A stretch of 5,591 nt of DNA from Gammaproteobacteria bacterium. Lineage in GTDB: Bacteria > Pseudomonadota > Gammaproteobacteria > Eutrophobiales > Eutrophobiaceae. Below, one piece after another: positions 1-5,591 of the stretch (its first letter is position 1; every line of letters starts with the position of its first letter). The DNA lies in assembly GCA_009843675.1 (NCBI GenBank), contig VYCZ01000175.1:4401-9991 (forward strand). The letters run 5' to 3'. Under the pieces are notes generated by a model that did no database searches, was not told the DNA's origin, and worked only from the letters and a program-made list of their open reading frames with translations. A program made the position numbers and the translations under genes.

Positions 1-2
1 GC

Positions 3-77
3 ATCGGCGCCGATATTACCCGGCGTTTTGTGGATAGCGGTTACCTTGTTGTCAAAATCTCCAGGCAGACCCCCTAA
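3..77 (+). pseudogene. N-terminal piece of an SDR gene, cut by an in-frame TAA stop
   Basis: This frame reads from the left edge of the window and ends at a TAA at 75-77. The 24 residues look like the first beta-alpha-beta unit of an SDR Rossmann fold. An IGADI segment is the end of the glycine-rich TGxxxGIG nucleotide-binding loop, followed by a helix (TRRFVDSGY) and a hydrophobic second strand (LVVKISR). The arginine after the strand is where many SDRs contact the cofactor. After the stop the same frame continues without a shift into SDR-like sequence (FSHERLVNYTADLADEQ), so the stop looks like a single base substitution, for example GAA or CAA to TAA, not an indel. The true start and the first glycines lie outside the window, probably about a dozen codons upstream. 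A base-call error is an equally good explanation for the stop. Confidence 0.6.
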
Positions 78-170
78 TTTTCGCACGAGCGCCTGGTTAA
101 TTACACGGCGGACCTGGCGGACGAGCAGGCAACCAGGGAAGCCGGTAGTGAGATTGCGCAAAACCATGCC

Positions 171-686
171 GTGACGAACTTCATTCACAACGCCGGCGTA
201 ATCAGGCCCGACCTGCTGGAAAACGTGAAACTCGAAGACCTGGACTACCTGACGCAACTGCACCTGCGCAGCGCGATCACCCTGGTGCAGCAGTTTATTC
301 CGGCCATGCGTAAAGCGCAGTTCGGACGCATTATCCTCATCTCATCCCGCGGCGTGCTGGGACTGGTCACCCGGACGAATTACGCGGCCACCAAGGCCGG
401 CCAGATTGGCATCACGCGCACCTGGGCGCTGGAACTGGCCAAAGACGGCATCACCGTGAACTGTGTCGCGCCGGGTCCCATCGTGACGGACATGTTCCAT
501 GAACTAGTCCCGGAAGACAGCGAACAGAAAGACAGGATCGCGCAAAGCGTGCCGGTCAAACGCCTGGGGACCCCGGAAGACATAGGCCGGGTGGTCAAAT
601 TCCTGTGCGAAGAAGACAGCGGGTTTATCACGGGTCAGACCTGGTATATCTGCGGCGGCGCCAGCCTGGGATCGCTTGCCCTGTGA
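171..686 (+). CDS. SDR family NAD(P)-dependent oxidoreductase, catalytic C-terminal part
   Basis: This is the remaining open part of a classical short-chain dehydrogenase/reductase, an enzyme that interconverts alcohols and ketones using NAD(P)H in the cytoplasm. In this 171-residue piece one sees an HNAG strand-4 motif (residues 6-9), ILISS with the likely catalytic serine at 58, YAATK with Tyr71 and Lys75, the NCVAPGPIVTDM segment after strand 6 (97-108), and a C-terminal FITGQTWYICGGASLG strand typical of FabG-like SDRs. The helix-4 position that is usually Asn appears to be His31. The GTG at 171 is only the first possible start after the TAA at 75-77. It has no visible Shine-Dalgarno and would leave out the cofactor-binding half, and codons 78-170 in the same frame are also SDR-like. 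The intact protein would have been about 240 residues, normal for the family. It points towards the neighbouring minus-strand genes and converges with the synthetase. The family is certain, the substrate unknown; the gene is possibly a pseudogene. Confidence 0.8.
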   Translation: MTNFIHNAGVIRPDLLENVKLEDLDYLTQLHLRSAITLVQQFIPAMRKAQFGRIILISSRGVLGLVTRTNYAATKAGQIGITRTWALELAKDGITVNCVAPGPIVTDMFHELVPEDSEQKDRIAQSVPVKRLGTPEDIGRVVKFLCEEDSGFITGQTWYICGGASLGSLAL

Positions 687-696
687 CGCGGGAATA

Positions 697-716
697 CCTG
701 GCTTAATCCGGGCTTT
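697..716 (+). terminator. Weak terminator-like hairpin between convergent genes
   Basis: Eleven bases after the SDR stop, CCTGG (697-701) can pair with CCGGG (708-712) around a six-base loop, with one G-U pair, followed by CTTTA. The short stem and short T tract make it a weak candidate. It sits in the 37-base gap between two convergent stop codons, where a terminator would be expected. On the minus strand the stem has a C-A mismatch, so it would serve the SDR better than the synthetase. Confidence 0.25.
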
Positions 717-723
717 ACCAGTA

Positions 724-2274
724 CTAAATTACCTGAGTCTGCTGCCCTTGCCAGTACGGCGCACGCAGCTTGACCTTGTCGACCTTGCCGGTTGCCAGGC
801 GCGGCAGTTCCTCCACAAAGTGGATTTTTTTCGGTTTCTTGTAACCGGCGATTAATGTCCGGCAGTGTTCCGTCAACTCGGACTCCACACATTCGCCGGA
901 CAGCACCACGAACGCGCAGACGGCTTCACCCCAGCGCTCGTCGGGAATACCGATCACCGCACATTGTTTGACTGCCCGGTGCTGTTCCAGCGCGATCTCT
1001 ACTTCCCTGGGATAGATATTTTCGCCACCGGAGATGATCATGTCCTTTTTCCGGTCCACGATAAACAAAAAGCCTTCCTCATCAAGGTAACCGATATCTC
1101 CCATGTTCAACCAGCCGTCGCTTATCGACTCTGCGGTCGCTACCGGGTCATTCCAGTATTCCTGCATGATATCCGGATGACGGACGACGATCTCTCCCGG
1201 TTCGCCGGCGTCTGCAACAGTCCCGTCGGAGTTAACGATTTTTATCTCCACACCGGTACAGGCCTGACCGGCAGATAATAACCGGCGCTGCTGAGCGGCG
1301 GTTCCGTCCGGCCGGTGTTGTGACTTTGTCAGGTTTGAAATGGAACTGCCTTCCGTTGATCCGTACTGCTGGATAAAAACAGGGCCGAATACACTCAATG
1401 CCTTTCTTAATAATGTCTCCCGTATCGGCGCCGTGGAGTAAAATATGGTTTTCACGCGGGCCGGATCGCGGCTTCCTGCGAATTCGTCTGCAAGCAGCAT
1501 TTCTATCATGGTCGGCACCAGTTGCAGGGTGGTAATCCGCTCTTTTTGCAGGGTATCCCAGACCACACGCGGATTAAACTCCCTTTGAATGAAAATAGCC
1601 GCACCTTGCAGATGATGGGCGAGTTGCAGGAATTTGGCGCCGACATGAAACAGGGGTTGCACCAGCAGGAACCGATCATCGCGGGTAATCCCCGCTGCAT
1701 CACTGATTACCTGTGCAGTCCCGTATTGTGCGGATTGGCCCAGTACGGCGCCTTTGGGATTGCCCGTGGTCCCGCTGGTGTGAACGATATACACGGGATC
1801 CTCAGGCGCCGGTAACTTGTCCGGTATTTTACTCTCACCGCCCTCGATGAATTCCGCATAGGGAACAGCCCATTCCGGTAATTCACCCTGATCGATCTGC
1901 ACATACAAAGTGCCGGGAGTCCGTATCTCAGCAACAACCGGGAGAAATTCCGCGCCATAGAACAATACGGACGGCGTGGTGTTATCGACTATATAATTGA
2001 TCTCGGACGCAGTAAGACGATAGTTTACCGGTGCGGCAATGAATCCTCCCAGTTCGCAGGCGCCGTATATTTCCAGGTATTCCGCACAGTTCCGGGACAG
2101 GACGGAAACCCTGTACCGGCGCCGGCAACCGGCCTGCACCAATGCATCCAGTAAACGCTGCACACGGGTTGCATATTGCAGGAACGTGTATTCCCTGCCT
2201 TGATCAATTACAGCAGGATGGCCGGGTATGCGTTGCGCATTGGATATAATGATATCCGCGACGATTTTATTCAT
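724..2274 (-). CDS. AMP-forming acyl-CoA synthetase (class I adenylate-forming enzyme)
   Basis: The 516-residue protein activates a carboxylic acid with ATP to an acyl-adenylate and transfers it to CoA, in the cytoplasm. All core signatures of the ANL superfamily are present: the phosphate loop TSGTTGNPKG (166-175), YGSTEG (304-309, in place of the commoner YGMTE), GWLNMGDIGY with the ATP-ribose Asp393, VDRKKD with Arg408, SGGENIYP (415-422) before the C-terminal domain, and the A10 motif with the adenylation lysine Lys497. The length is normal for fatty-acyl or aromatic-acyl CoA ligases and the frame is unbroken. I chose the ATG at 2272-2274 because a GAGG lies seven bases upstream of it. 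An ATG 13 codons earlier has no ribosome site and adds an unconvincing leader. It is the last gene of the minus-strand series, 51 bases after the transporter. Next to a carboxylase-type subunit it may activate the carboxylated product (inference). The acyl substrate cannot be told from sequence. Confidence 0.93.
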   Translation of the reverse strand: MNKIVADIIISNAQRIPGHPAVIDQGREYTFLQYATRVQRLLDALVQAGCRRRYRVSVLSRNCAEYLEIYGACELGGFIAAPVNYRLTASEINYIVDNTTPSVLFYGAEFLPVVAEIRTPGTLYVQIDQGELPEWAVPYAEFIEGGESKIPDKLPAPEDPVYIVHTSGTTGNPKGAVLGQSAQYGTAQVISDAAGITRDDRFLLVQPLFHVGAKFLQLAHHLQGAAIFIQREFNPRVVWDTLQKERITTLQLVPTMIEMLLADEFAGSRDPARVKTIFYSTAPIRETLLRKALSVFGPVFIQQYGSTEGSSISNLTKSQHRPDGTAAQQRRLLSAGQACTGVEIKIVNSDGTVADAGEPGEIVVRHPDIMQEYWNDPVATAESISDGWLNMGDIGYLDEEGFLFIVDRKKDMIISGGENIYPREVEIALEQHRAVKQCAVIGIPDERWGEAVCAFVVLSGECVESELTEHCRTLIAGYKKPKKIHFVEELPRLATGKVDKVKLRAPYWQGQQTQVI

Positions 2275-2281
2275 TATCCAG

Positions 2282-2285
2282 CCTC
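2282..2285 (-). promoter_or_regulatory. Shine-Dalgarno site of the acyl-CoA synthetase
   Basis: On the minus strand this reads GAGG, separated by seven bases from the ATG at 2272-2274. It decides the start in favour of the 516-residue form, since the alternative ATG at 2311-2313 has no purine-rich tract before it. Confidence 0.6.
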
Positions 2286-2297
2286 GGAGATGACAGA

Positions 2298-2320
2298 CCC
2301 CCGCCTGCAACATACGGGGG
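2298..2320 (-). other. GC-rich hairpin in the gap between transporter and synthetase
   Basis: CCCCCG and CGGGGG form a perfect six-base-pair stem around an 11-base loop, five bases after the transporter stop codon. On the minus strand it is followed by TCTGTCATCT and not by a T run, so it is a poor intrinsic terminator. It could lower expression of the synthetase relative to the upstream genes or protect the 3' end of the upstream message; neither role is shown. Confidence 0.35.
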
Positions 2321-2325
2321 CATGT

Positions 2326-3579
2326 TTAAATCTGCCCCCCTAAAATCAATACCAGGTAGAAAACCGCGAACAATGTCAGCGCCCAGATACAGGCTACGCT
2401 GTAGCGGGTCAGACCCGGTGCGGGTCTCATCGCTGCCGGCACCTCCACCGAGTGCATGGCCCGGTGAATCAGCCAGGCCAGCACCGGCGCGGTAAGAAAC
2501 GCCAGGGTAGTAGCGATATCGATCAGGGTTTTGAAGGACTGGATAAAAAATAACAGGATGGACAGGGATATCAGGATCATCGCCAGGATCGCGGCCAGGT
2601 AAATTCTGAAGTGCAGTTTTTCCGAAATTTCCTCGCTCCTGAAACAGCCCACCAGGGCGCATACGGTACGCGGATACCCATCGTGAATTACCAGTACGGT
2701 GGACAACATGACCGCGAACGCGGCAACGGCGATGATCGGCCTGGTCCACTCTCCAAGGAGCGATGTGTAGATGCTGACGAGTTGGGCCGAAAACCCGGCA
2801 GAGGAGGATGAAAACTGCTGTCCGGACCCGTGCATTACGGCAGCCCCCAGCACCAGGAAGCAGACCGCGGTAAACAGGGTCGAAAAATACCCGACATGAT
2901 AATCCAGCTTGACCTCCTTCCGGGACAGTTTGTCCTGTTTGCCCTTCTCCAGCACCCACAATGATTGCCAGATACAGGTTTCAAAAGGCGCCGGCATAAA
3001 GCCGATCAATGCAGCCAGAAACAGGATTGAAGCCCTGTTCAGAACGTCCGGGGTAAGAATATCGGCCTGCCCCCAGTCGATCAGGGGCACGGACAACGCC
3101 GTTGCCATCAGGGTCGAAATAAACAGGACAAGGAGTAAAACCTTTGTAATGCGGTCCAGCCATCGATACTGTCCGGCCGTCAGGCAGGCGCCGGAAAAAA
3201 CACAGATACCGGCAGCGACCACCGCCAGCGGCAGGTCCAGGTCAAAACTGATAACCGCCAGACCGGACGTTACCAGAACAACTGCGGAAAACCCGGTGAA
3301 CATAACACAGAATATCACCACGGCGCACAGCAACACCGCCCATGTCCCCTGCCTGCGGAAACCGGTAAGCAGGTGCTGTCCCGTGGCATGGGCGTATTCA
3401 TGCCCGAAGCGAAAAGTCGGGTACTTCATCACAAAAGCCAGCAGGATGAACAGCAACAGGTCCATCCCGTACATGGCGCCGGCGCGGGTCGACTGTACCA
3501 GGTGGGATACCCCGATAGCCGCGGCGGCCATCAAAAGCCCGGGGCCGAGAACAGTGAACAGCCTGCGTTCCAGTTTCAT
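2326..3579 (-). CDS. Nramp-related membrane transporter lacking the canonical metal-site motifs
   Basis: The 417-residue protein is an inner-membrane transporter of the Nramp (APC/LeuT) fold. About eleven hydrophobic helices can be placed near residues 11-30, 38-53, 81-105, 116-133, 146-166, 184-205, 231-250, 279-298, 324-347, 352-373 and 394-413, matching the family's usual 11. The opening GPGLLMAAAAIG and the later AGAMYG are Nramp-like. However, the helix-1 DPGN that binds Mn/Fe aligns with GVSH (23-26), and the helix-6 MPH aligns with APF (197-199), so the metal-ligating Asp, Asn and Met are absent. Annotation pipelines would probably name it an Nramp divalent metal transporter, but the substrate is doubtful. 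It may carry another metal, or an organic substrate of the surrounding catabolic genes (inference). The ATG at 3577-3579 is preceded by AGGA at seven bases. It lies 87 bases after the hydrolase and 51 bases before the synthetase, probably in one operon. Confidence 0.85.
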   Translation of the reverse strand: MKLERRLFTVLGPGLLMAAAAIGVSHLVQSTRAGAMYGMDLLLFILLAFVMKYPTFRFGHEYAHATGQHLLTGFRRQGTWAVLLCAVVIFCVMFTGFSAVVLVTSGLAVISFDLDLPLAVVAAGICVFSGACLTAGQYRWLDRITKVLLLVLFISTLMATALSVPLIDWGQADILTPDVLNRASILFLAALIGFMPAPFETCIWQSLWVLEKGKQDKLSRKEVKLDYHVGYFSTLFTAVCFLVLGAAVMHGSGQQFSSSSAGFSAQLVSIYTSLLGEWTRPIIAVAAFAVMLSTVLVIHDGYPRTVCALVGCFRSEEISEKLHFRIYLAAILAMILISLSILLFFIQSFKTLIDIATTLAFLTAPVLAWLIHRAMHSVEVPAAMRPAPGLTRYSVACIWALTLFAVFYLVLILGGQI

Positions 3580-3586
3580 CCTGTTA

Positions 3587-3590
3587 TCCT
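3587..3590 (-). promoter_or_regulatory. Shine-Dalgarno site of the Nramp-related transporter
   Basis: The minus strand reads AGGA seven bases before the ATG at 3577-3579, supporting that start. The rest of the 87-base gap (3580-3666) shows no convincing promoter or terminator, which fits read-through from the hydrolase gene. Confidence 0.55.
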
Positions 3591-3666
3591 GACAAGGGCT
3601 TTTGTAGAACTTCGTACTCGTCGAGGAGGCATTACCGGATACCTATACCCGTTTTACGCCCCTCCT

Positions 3667-4506
3667 TCAACGCAGGAGATATTCGCCCATTTCATGTGCG
3701 ACAGGCGCTGGTTGCTCGTATAACAGGAAATGCCCTCCAGTCAATACACGGCACTCCGCAACGGGAATCAGGTCGAGCATTTGTTCGAAGCCAACGCCGC
3801 TTGCGCTGGGGTTTACCGGGTTCATTATATCTTCGTCAGCACCGATTAGTAATGTCTCTGCTGTTATATTTGGCAAAACACTACTTAAATCCACCCCTTG
3901 CGAAGTGCCTTTGACATCTTTGCCAAAGCTTTGCAGCGATCCGGGTTGAAAGGATCGTTCGAATGCCCCTATCACTTCATTTTTATCATCACGGTCCCAG
4001 AATGCCCTTGAAAAACCCTGCAGCATGACCAGTTCCAAAAATGCATCGGCGCCGCCTTTCCGGGCGGCTGTCATCCACGTCTGTCGCATCACAAGTGCCG
4101 CGCTATCGAGACGTGCAATTGCCAGTGAAATAATCAGGCGTTGGATGAGAGCCGGGTATTCGGCGGCAAGCGCCATCGCAATTCGTCCGCCCATGGAGGT
4201 GCCATGGACATGGACCGGCCCGCAATCAAGCGCTTTTATGACCGCAGCAGTATCTGCTGCGTAACTGACCGGGTCCCGGTCATGTTCAGCCGGTGAACTG
4301 TCTCCATAACCCGGCAGGTCGATATCGATAACCTCAAATTGCCGCGCTAACAATGGCGTCAGGAGATCGAAGTTCCGGTGCCCGGTGCCGACGCCATGAA
4401 TTTGAAGCAACTTCGGACCATTACCCGTTACCCGCAGGGCGATGGACCCGCGGGAAGTTCCAACCAGTCGCTGTTTCCCGTACGCCGTATTGCTTGCTTC
4501 GCTCAT
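3667..4506 (-). CDS. Alpha/beta-fold hydrolase
   Basis: The 279-residue protein has a complete alpha/beta-hydrolase core of the type found in C-C bond hydrolases, enol-lactonases and esterases of catabolic pathways. It shows the oxyanion-hole HGVGTG (37-42), DLPGYGDS (63-70), the nucleophile elbow HGTSMGGR with Ser104, the likely acid Asp226 in IGADEDIMNP (Asp224 is a second option), and His259 in GGHFLLYEQP. A cap region lies roughly at 130-200. There is no signal peptide, so it is probably cytoplasmic. Its ATG overlaps the stop of the upstream hydantoinase-B-like gene as ATGA (4503-4506). No strong Shine-Dalgarno is visible before it, which suggests translation by coupling. The tight link implies that it acts on the substrate or product of that enzyme, for example an ester, lactone or beta-diketone (inference). 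The exact reaction is unknown. Confidence 0.9.
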   Translation of the reverse strand: MSEASNTAYGKQRLVGTSRGSIALRVTGNGPKLLQIHGVGTGHRNFDLLTPLLARQFEVIDIDLPGYGDSSPAEHDRDPVSYAADTAAVIKALDCGPVHVHGTSMGGRIAMALAAEYPALIQRLIISLAIARLDSAALVMRQTWMTAARKGGADAFLELVMLQGFSRAFWDRDDKNEVIGAFERSFQPGSLQSFGKDVKGTSQGVDLSSVLPNITAETLLIGADEDIMNPVNPSASGVGFEQMLDLIPVAECRVLTGGHFLLYEQPAPVAHEMGEYLLR

Positions 4507-5591
4507 ACAGGCGAGAGTTCTATATCCCGTAAAACTGCATCGGACTCACAGGCAACTTCCGTTTCCAGCAATGTAGCACAACCGGGACAGACAAACTGCC
4601 GAAGTTCGATATTGACATCAACATAGAGGCTGGGGTCATTCATCATGGATCCGCCAGCAGAAATTGGAAGGCGGCGGTACACTACCGCATCCTTATAGTT
4701 TTCCGTGATACCGCAGATGGCCGTATCACACATCCGGCAATGCATTTTTATACCCTCTTCACTTTCCCCATTGGCTTTTGCATCCGCCTTTAAAACAAGG
4801 TACTCAGAGACCCTGTGTCCGTCGCTTTCATTTATTGCCCTGGGAGGCGGGCGGCCGATCCGTTCTGTGCGTATCTGTAACCGGCGGGCTTCCGTCTGCG
4901 TCCCTTCCACTTTGCCGTCACTGTCGATCACAACGCCATACATATCGGCTGCCGCTTCACGACTGACATAACCCAGGCCGACATCTTCCTGCACCCGTTC
5001 CGGTTCCCGAAGCAACGGGTCCCCGTAGCCGCCTCCGGCACTGAGCCTGAATTCATGGACGTCTGTCGTCCCTTGGCGCAGGTTATTCAGTTTCGGTTGC
5101 ACTACGGTCAAGTCACCATCCAGACTCTCCAGGGAATCGGGTATTACCCCTTTCGCAAAGAAGTCGCGCACATTACTGTTGCGCTTTTCAATAATCAGGT
5201 TCGAGGCTCCGGGATAACCCCCAAACAGCCCCCCCGAGGTCGGTATTGCAAATCCGCATGCCGATACATCATGCCGGATCTGGTCCGCGCCGTGGGTAAC
5301 CTGTGCCGCCACAGGTCCGACACCCCGCGCCCACCGGCCTGCGCCGCCCGAGTCCTTCAACTCGCTTCGATACAGGAACAGTATCGGACGATCCTGTTCT
5401 TCGGTTTCCGCATCGGGCATACGCGTGCCGTAGGACCACAGGGTTCCACCGGTGGGAATGCCGTCATTAAGGGCAAAACCACCCAGGGCGCCGGCGGGAA
5501 TTTCCATGTGCAACCCGCCCCATGGTTCTCCCCGCTGATTGATCCCCGACATCCCGCTGATCGGTGCATTACTGGATCCGCCGGAAGCGCA
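4503..5591 (-). CDS. Hydantoinase B/oxoprolinase family (carboxylase-like) subunit, C-terminal part with zinc-finger-like tail
   Basis: The gene runs off the right edge and its start is outside. The 362 visible residues, open from position 5591, are the C-terminal part of a HyuB-type subunit. This family pairs with an ATP-using HyuA subunit and includes N-methylhydantoinase, 5-oxoprolinase and the acetone and acetophenone carboxylases. Family marks, numbered from the first visible residue, are GINQRGEPWGG (16-26), a DSGGAGRW segment (80-87), and AGGGYGDPLLREPERVQEDV followed by GYVSREAAADMYGVV (185-220). After this normal end of the fold come about 100 further residues containing CRMCDTAIC (285-293) and CPGC (335-338), a likely zinc-binding module. 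This resembles the small zinc-bearing gamma-type subunits of acetone/acetophenone carboxylases, here apparently fused to the large subunit. The ATG at 5550-5552 is internal and should not be taken as the start. The gene ends in a 4-base ATGA overlap with the hydrolase. Substrate unknown; the carboxylase reading is favoured over hydantoinase because of the cysteine module and the CoA ligase nearby. Confidence 0.88.
   Translation of the reverse strand, partial: CASGGSSNAPISGMSGINQRGEPWGGLHMEIPAGALGGFALNDGIPTGGTLWSYGTRMPDAETEEQDRPILFLYRSELKDSGGAGRWARGVGPVAAQVTHGADQIRHDVSACGFAIPTSGGLFGGYPGASNLIIEKRNSNVRDFFAKGVIPDSLESLDGDLTVVQPKLNNLRQGTTDVHEFRLSAGGGYGDPLLREPERVQEDVGLGYVSREAAADMYGVVIDSDGKVEGTQTEARRLQIRTERIGRPPPRAINESDGHRVSEYLVLKADAKANGESEEGIKMHCRMCDTAICGITENYKDAVVYRRLPISAGGSMMNDPSLYVDVNIELRQFVCPGCATLLETEVACESDAVLRDIELSPV

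Noticed and set aside
865..1278. A 137-codon plus-strand open frame inside the synthetase gene
   Set aside because: It is antisense to strongly conserved synthetase motifs and shows no domain of its own.
2275..2313. A 13-codon N-terminal extension of the acyl-CoA synthetase from the ATG at 2311-2313
   Set aside because: There is no ribosome site before it, the added residues are unlike the family's start, and the inner ATG has a well-spaced GAGG.
2267..2959. A 230-codon open frame on the minus strand in another frame of the transporter gene
   Set aside because: It overlaps the transporter out of frame and has a Gly/Arg-rich composition with no motif; the transporter frame has clear helices and family signatures.
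2909..3592. A 227-codon open frame on the plus strand, antisense to the transporter
   Set aside because: It lies almost wholly over the well-supported membrane protein gene, has no recognisable domain, and has the Arg/Ser/Thr/Pro-rich make-up typical of a reverse-strand shadow of hydrophobic coding sequence.
3580..3666. A possible promoter or operator in the 87-base gap, including the near-palindrome CTCGTCGAG at 3617-3625
   Set aside because: No convincing -35/-10 pair was found for the transporter, and a nine-base near-palindrome is expected by chance.
5357..5569. A 70-codon minus-strand open frame over the HyuB-like gene
   Set aside because: It is out of frame with the HyuB-like reading frame, which continues open to the window edge with clear family signatures.

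Overview
The window is a stretch of bacterial chromosome of moderately high GC with dense gene packing. Gene content and style suggest a proteobacterium, possibly an environmental gammaproteobacterium. That placement is inferred from gene content and cannot be proven from the window.

Layout: on the plus strand, from the left edge to 686, lies the 3' part of a short-chain dehydrogenase/reductase (SDR). Its frame is interrupted by an in-frame TAA at 75-77. The rest is one minus-strand gene series read from right to left. It comprises the C-terminal part of a hydantoinase B/oxoprolinase-type (acetone/acetophenone carboxylase-like) large subunit with a cysteine-rich tail (4503-5591, running off the right edge), an alpha/beta-hydrolase whose start overlaps that gene's stop (3667-4506), an 11-helix Nramp-related membrane transporter (2326-3579), and an AMP-forming acyl-CoA synthetase (724-2274). 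The SDR and the synthetase converge, with only 37 bases between their stop codons. The non-coding gaps on the minus strand are 87 and 51 bases, so the four genes are probably one transcript. No RNA gene, insertion sequence, CRISPR array or phage element was seen, and no stretch over 300 bases lacks a gene.

How the genes may work together (inference): HyuA/HyuB-type enzymes include ATP-dependent carboxylases of ketones such as acetone and acetophenone. Carboxylation would give a beta-keto acid, a CoA ligase would activate it, and a hydrolase and an SDR could handle ester, ring-cleavage or alcohol/ketone steps. The transporter could bring in the substrate or a metal. The set looks like a small catabolic island for a ketone, aromatic or cyclic amide compound, but the actual substrate cannot be read from the sequence.

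The points most worth a second look are the cysteine-rich zinc-finger-like domain fused to the carboxylase/hydantoinase subunit, the Nramp-fold transporter that has lost the family's metal-binding motifs, and the premature stop in the SDR.
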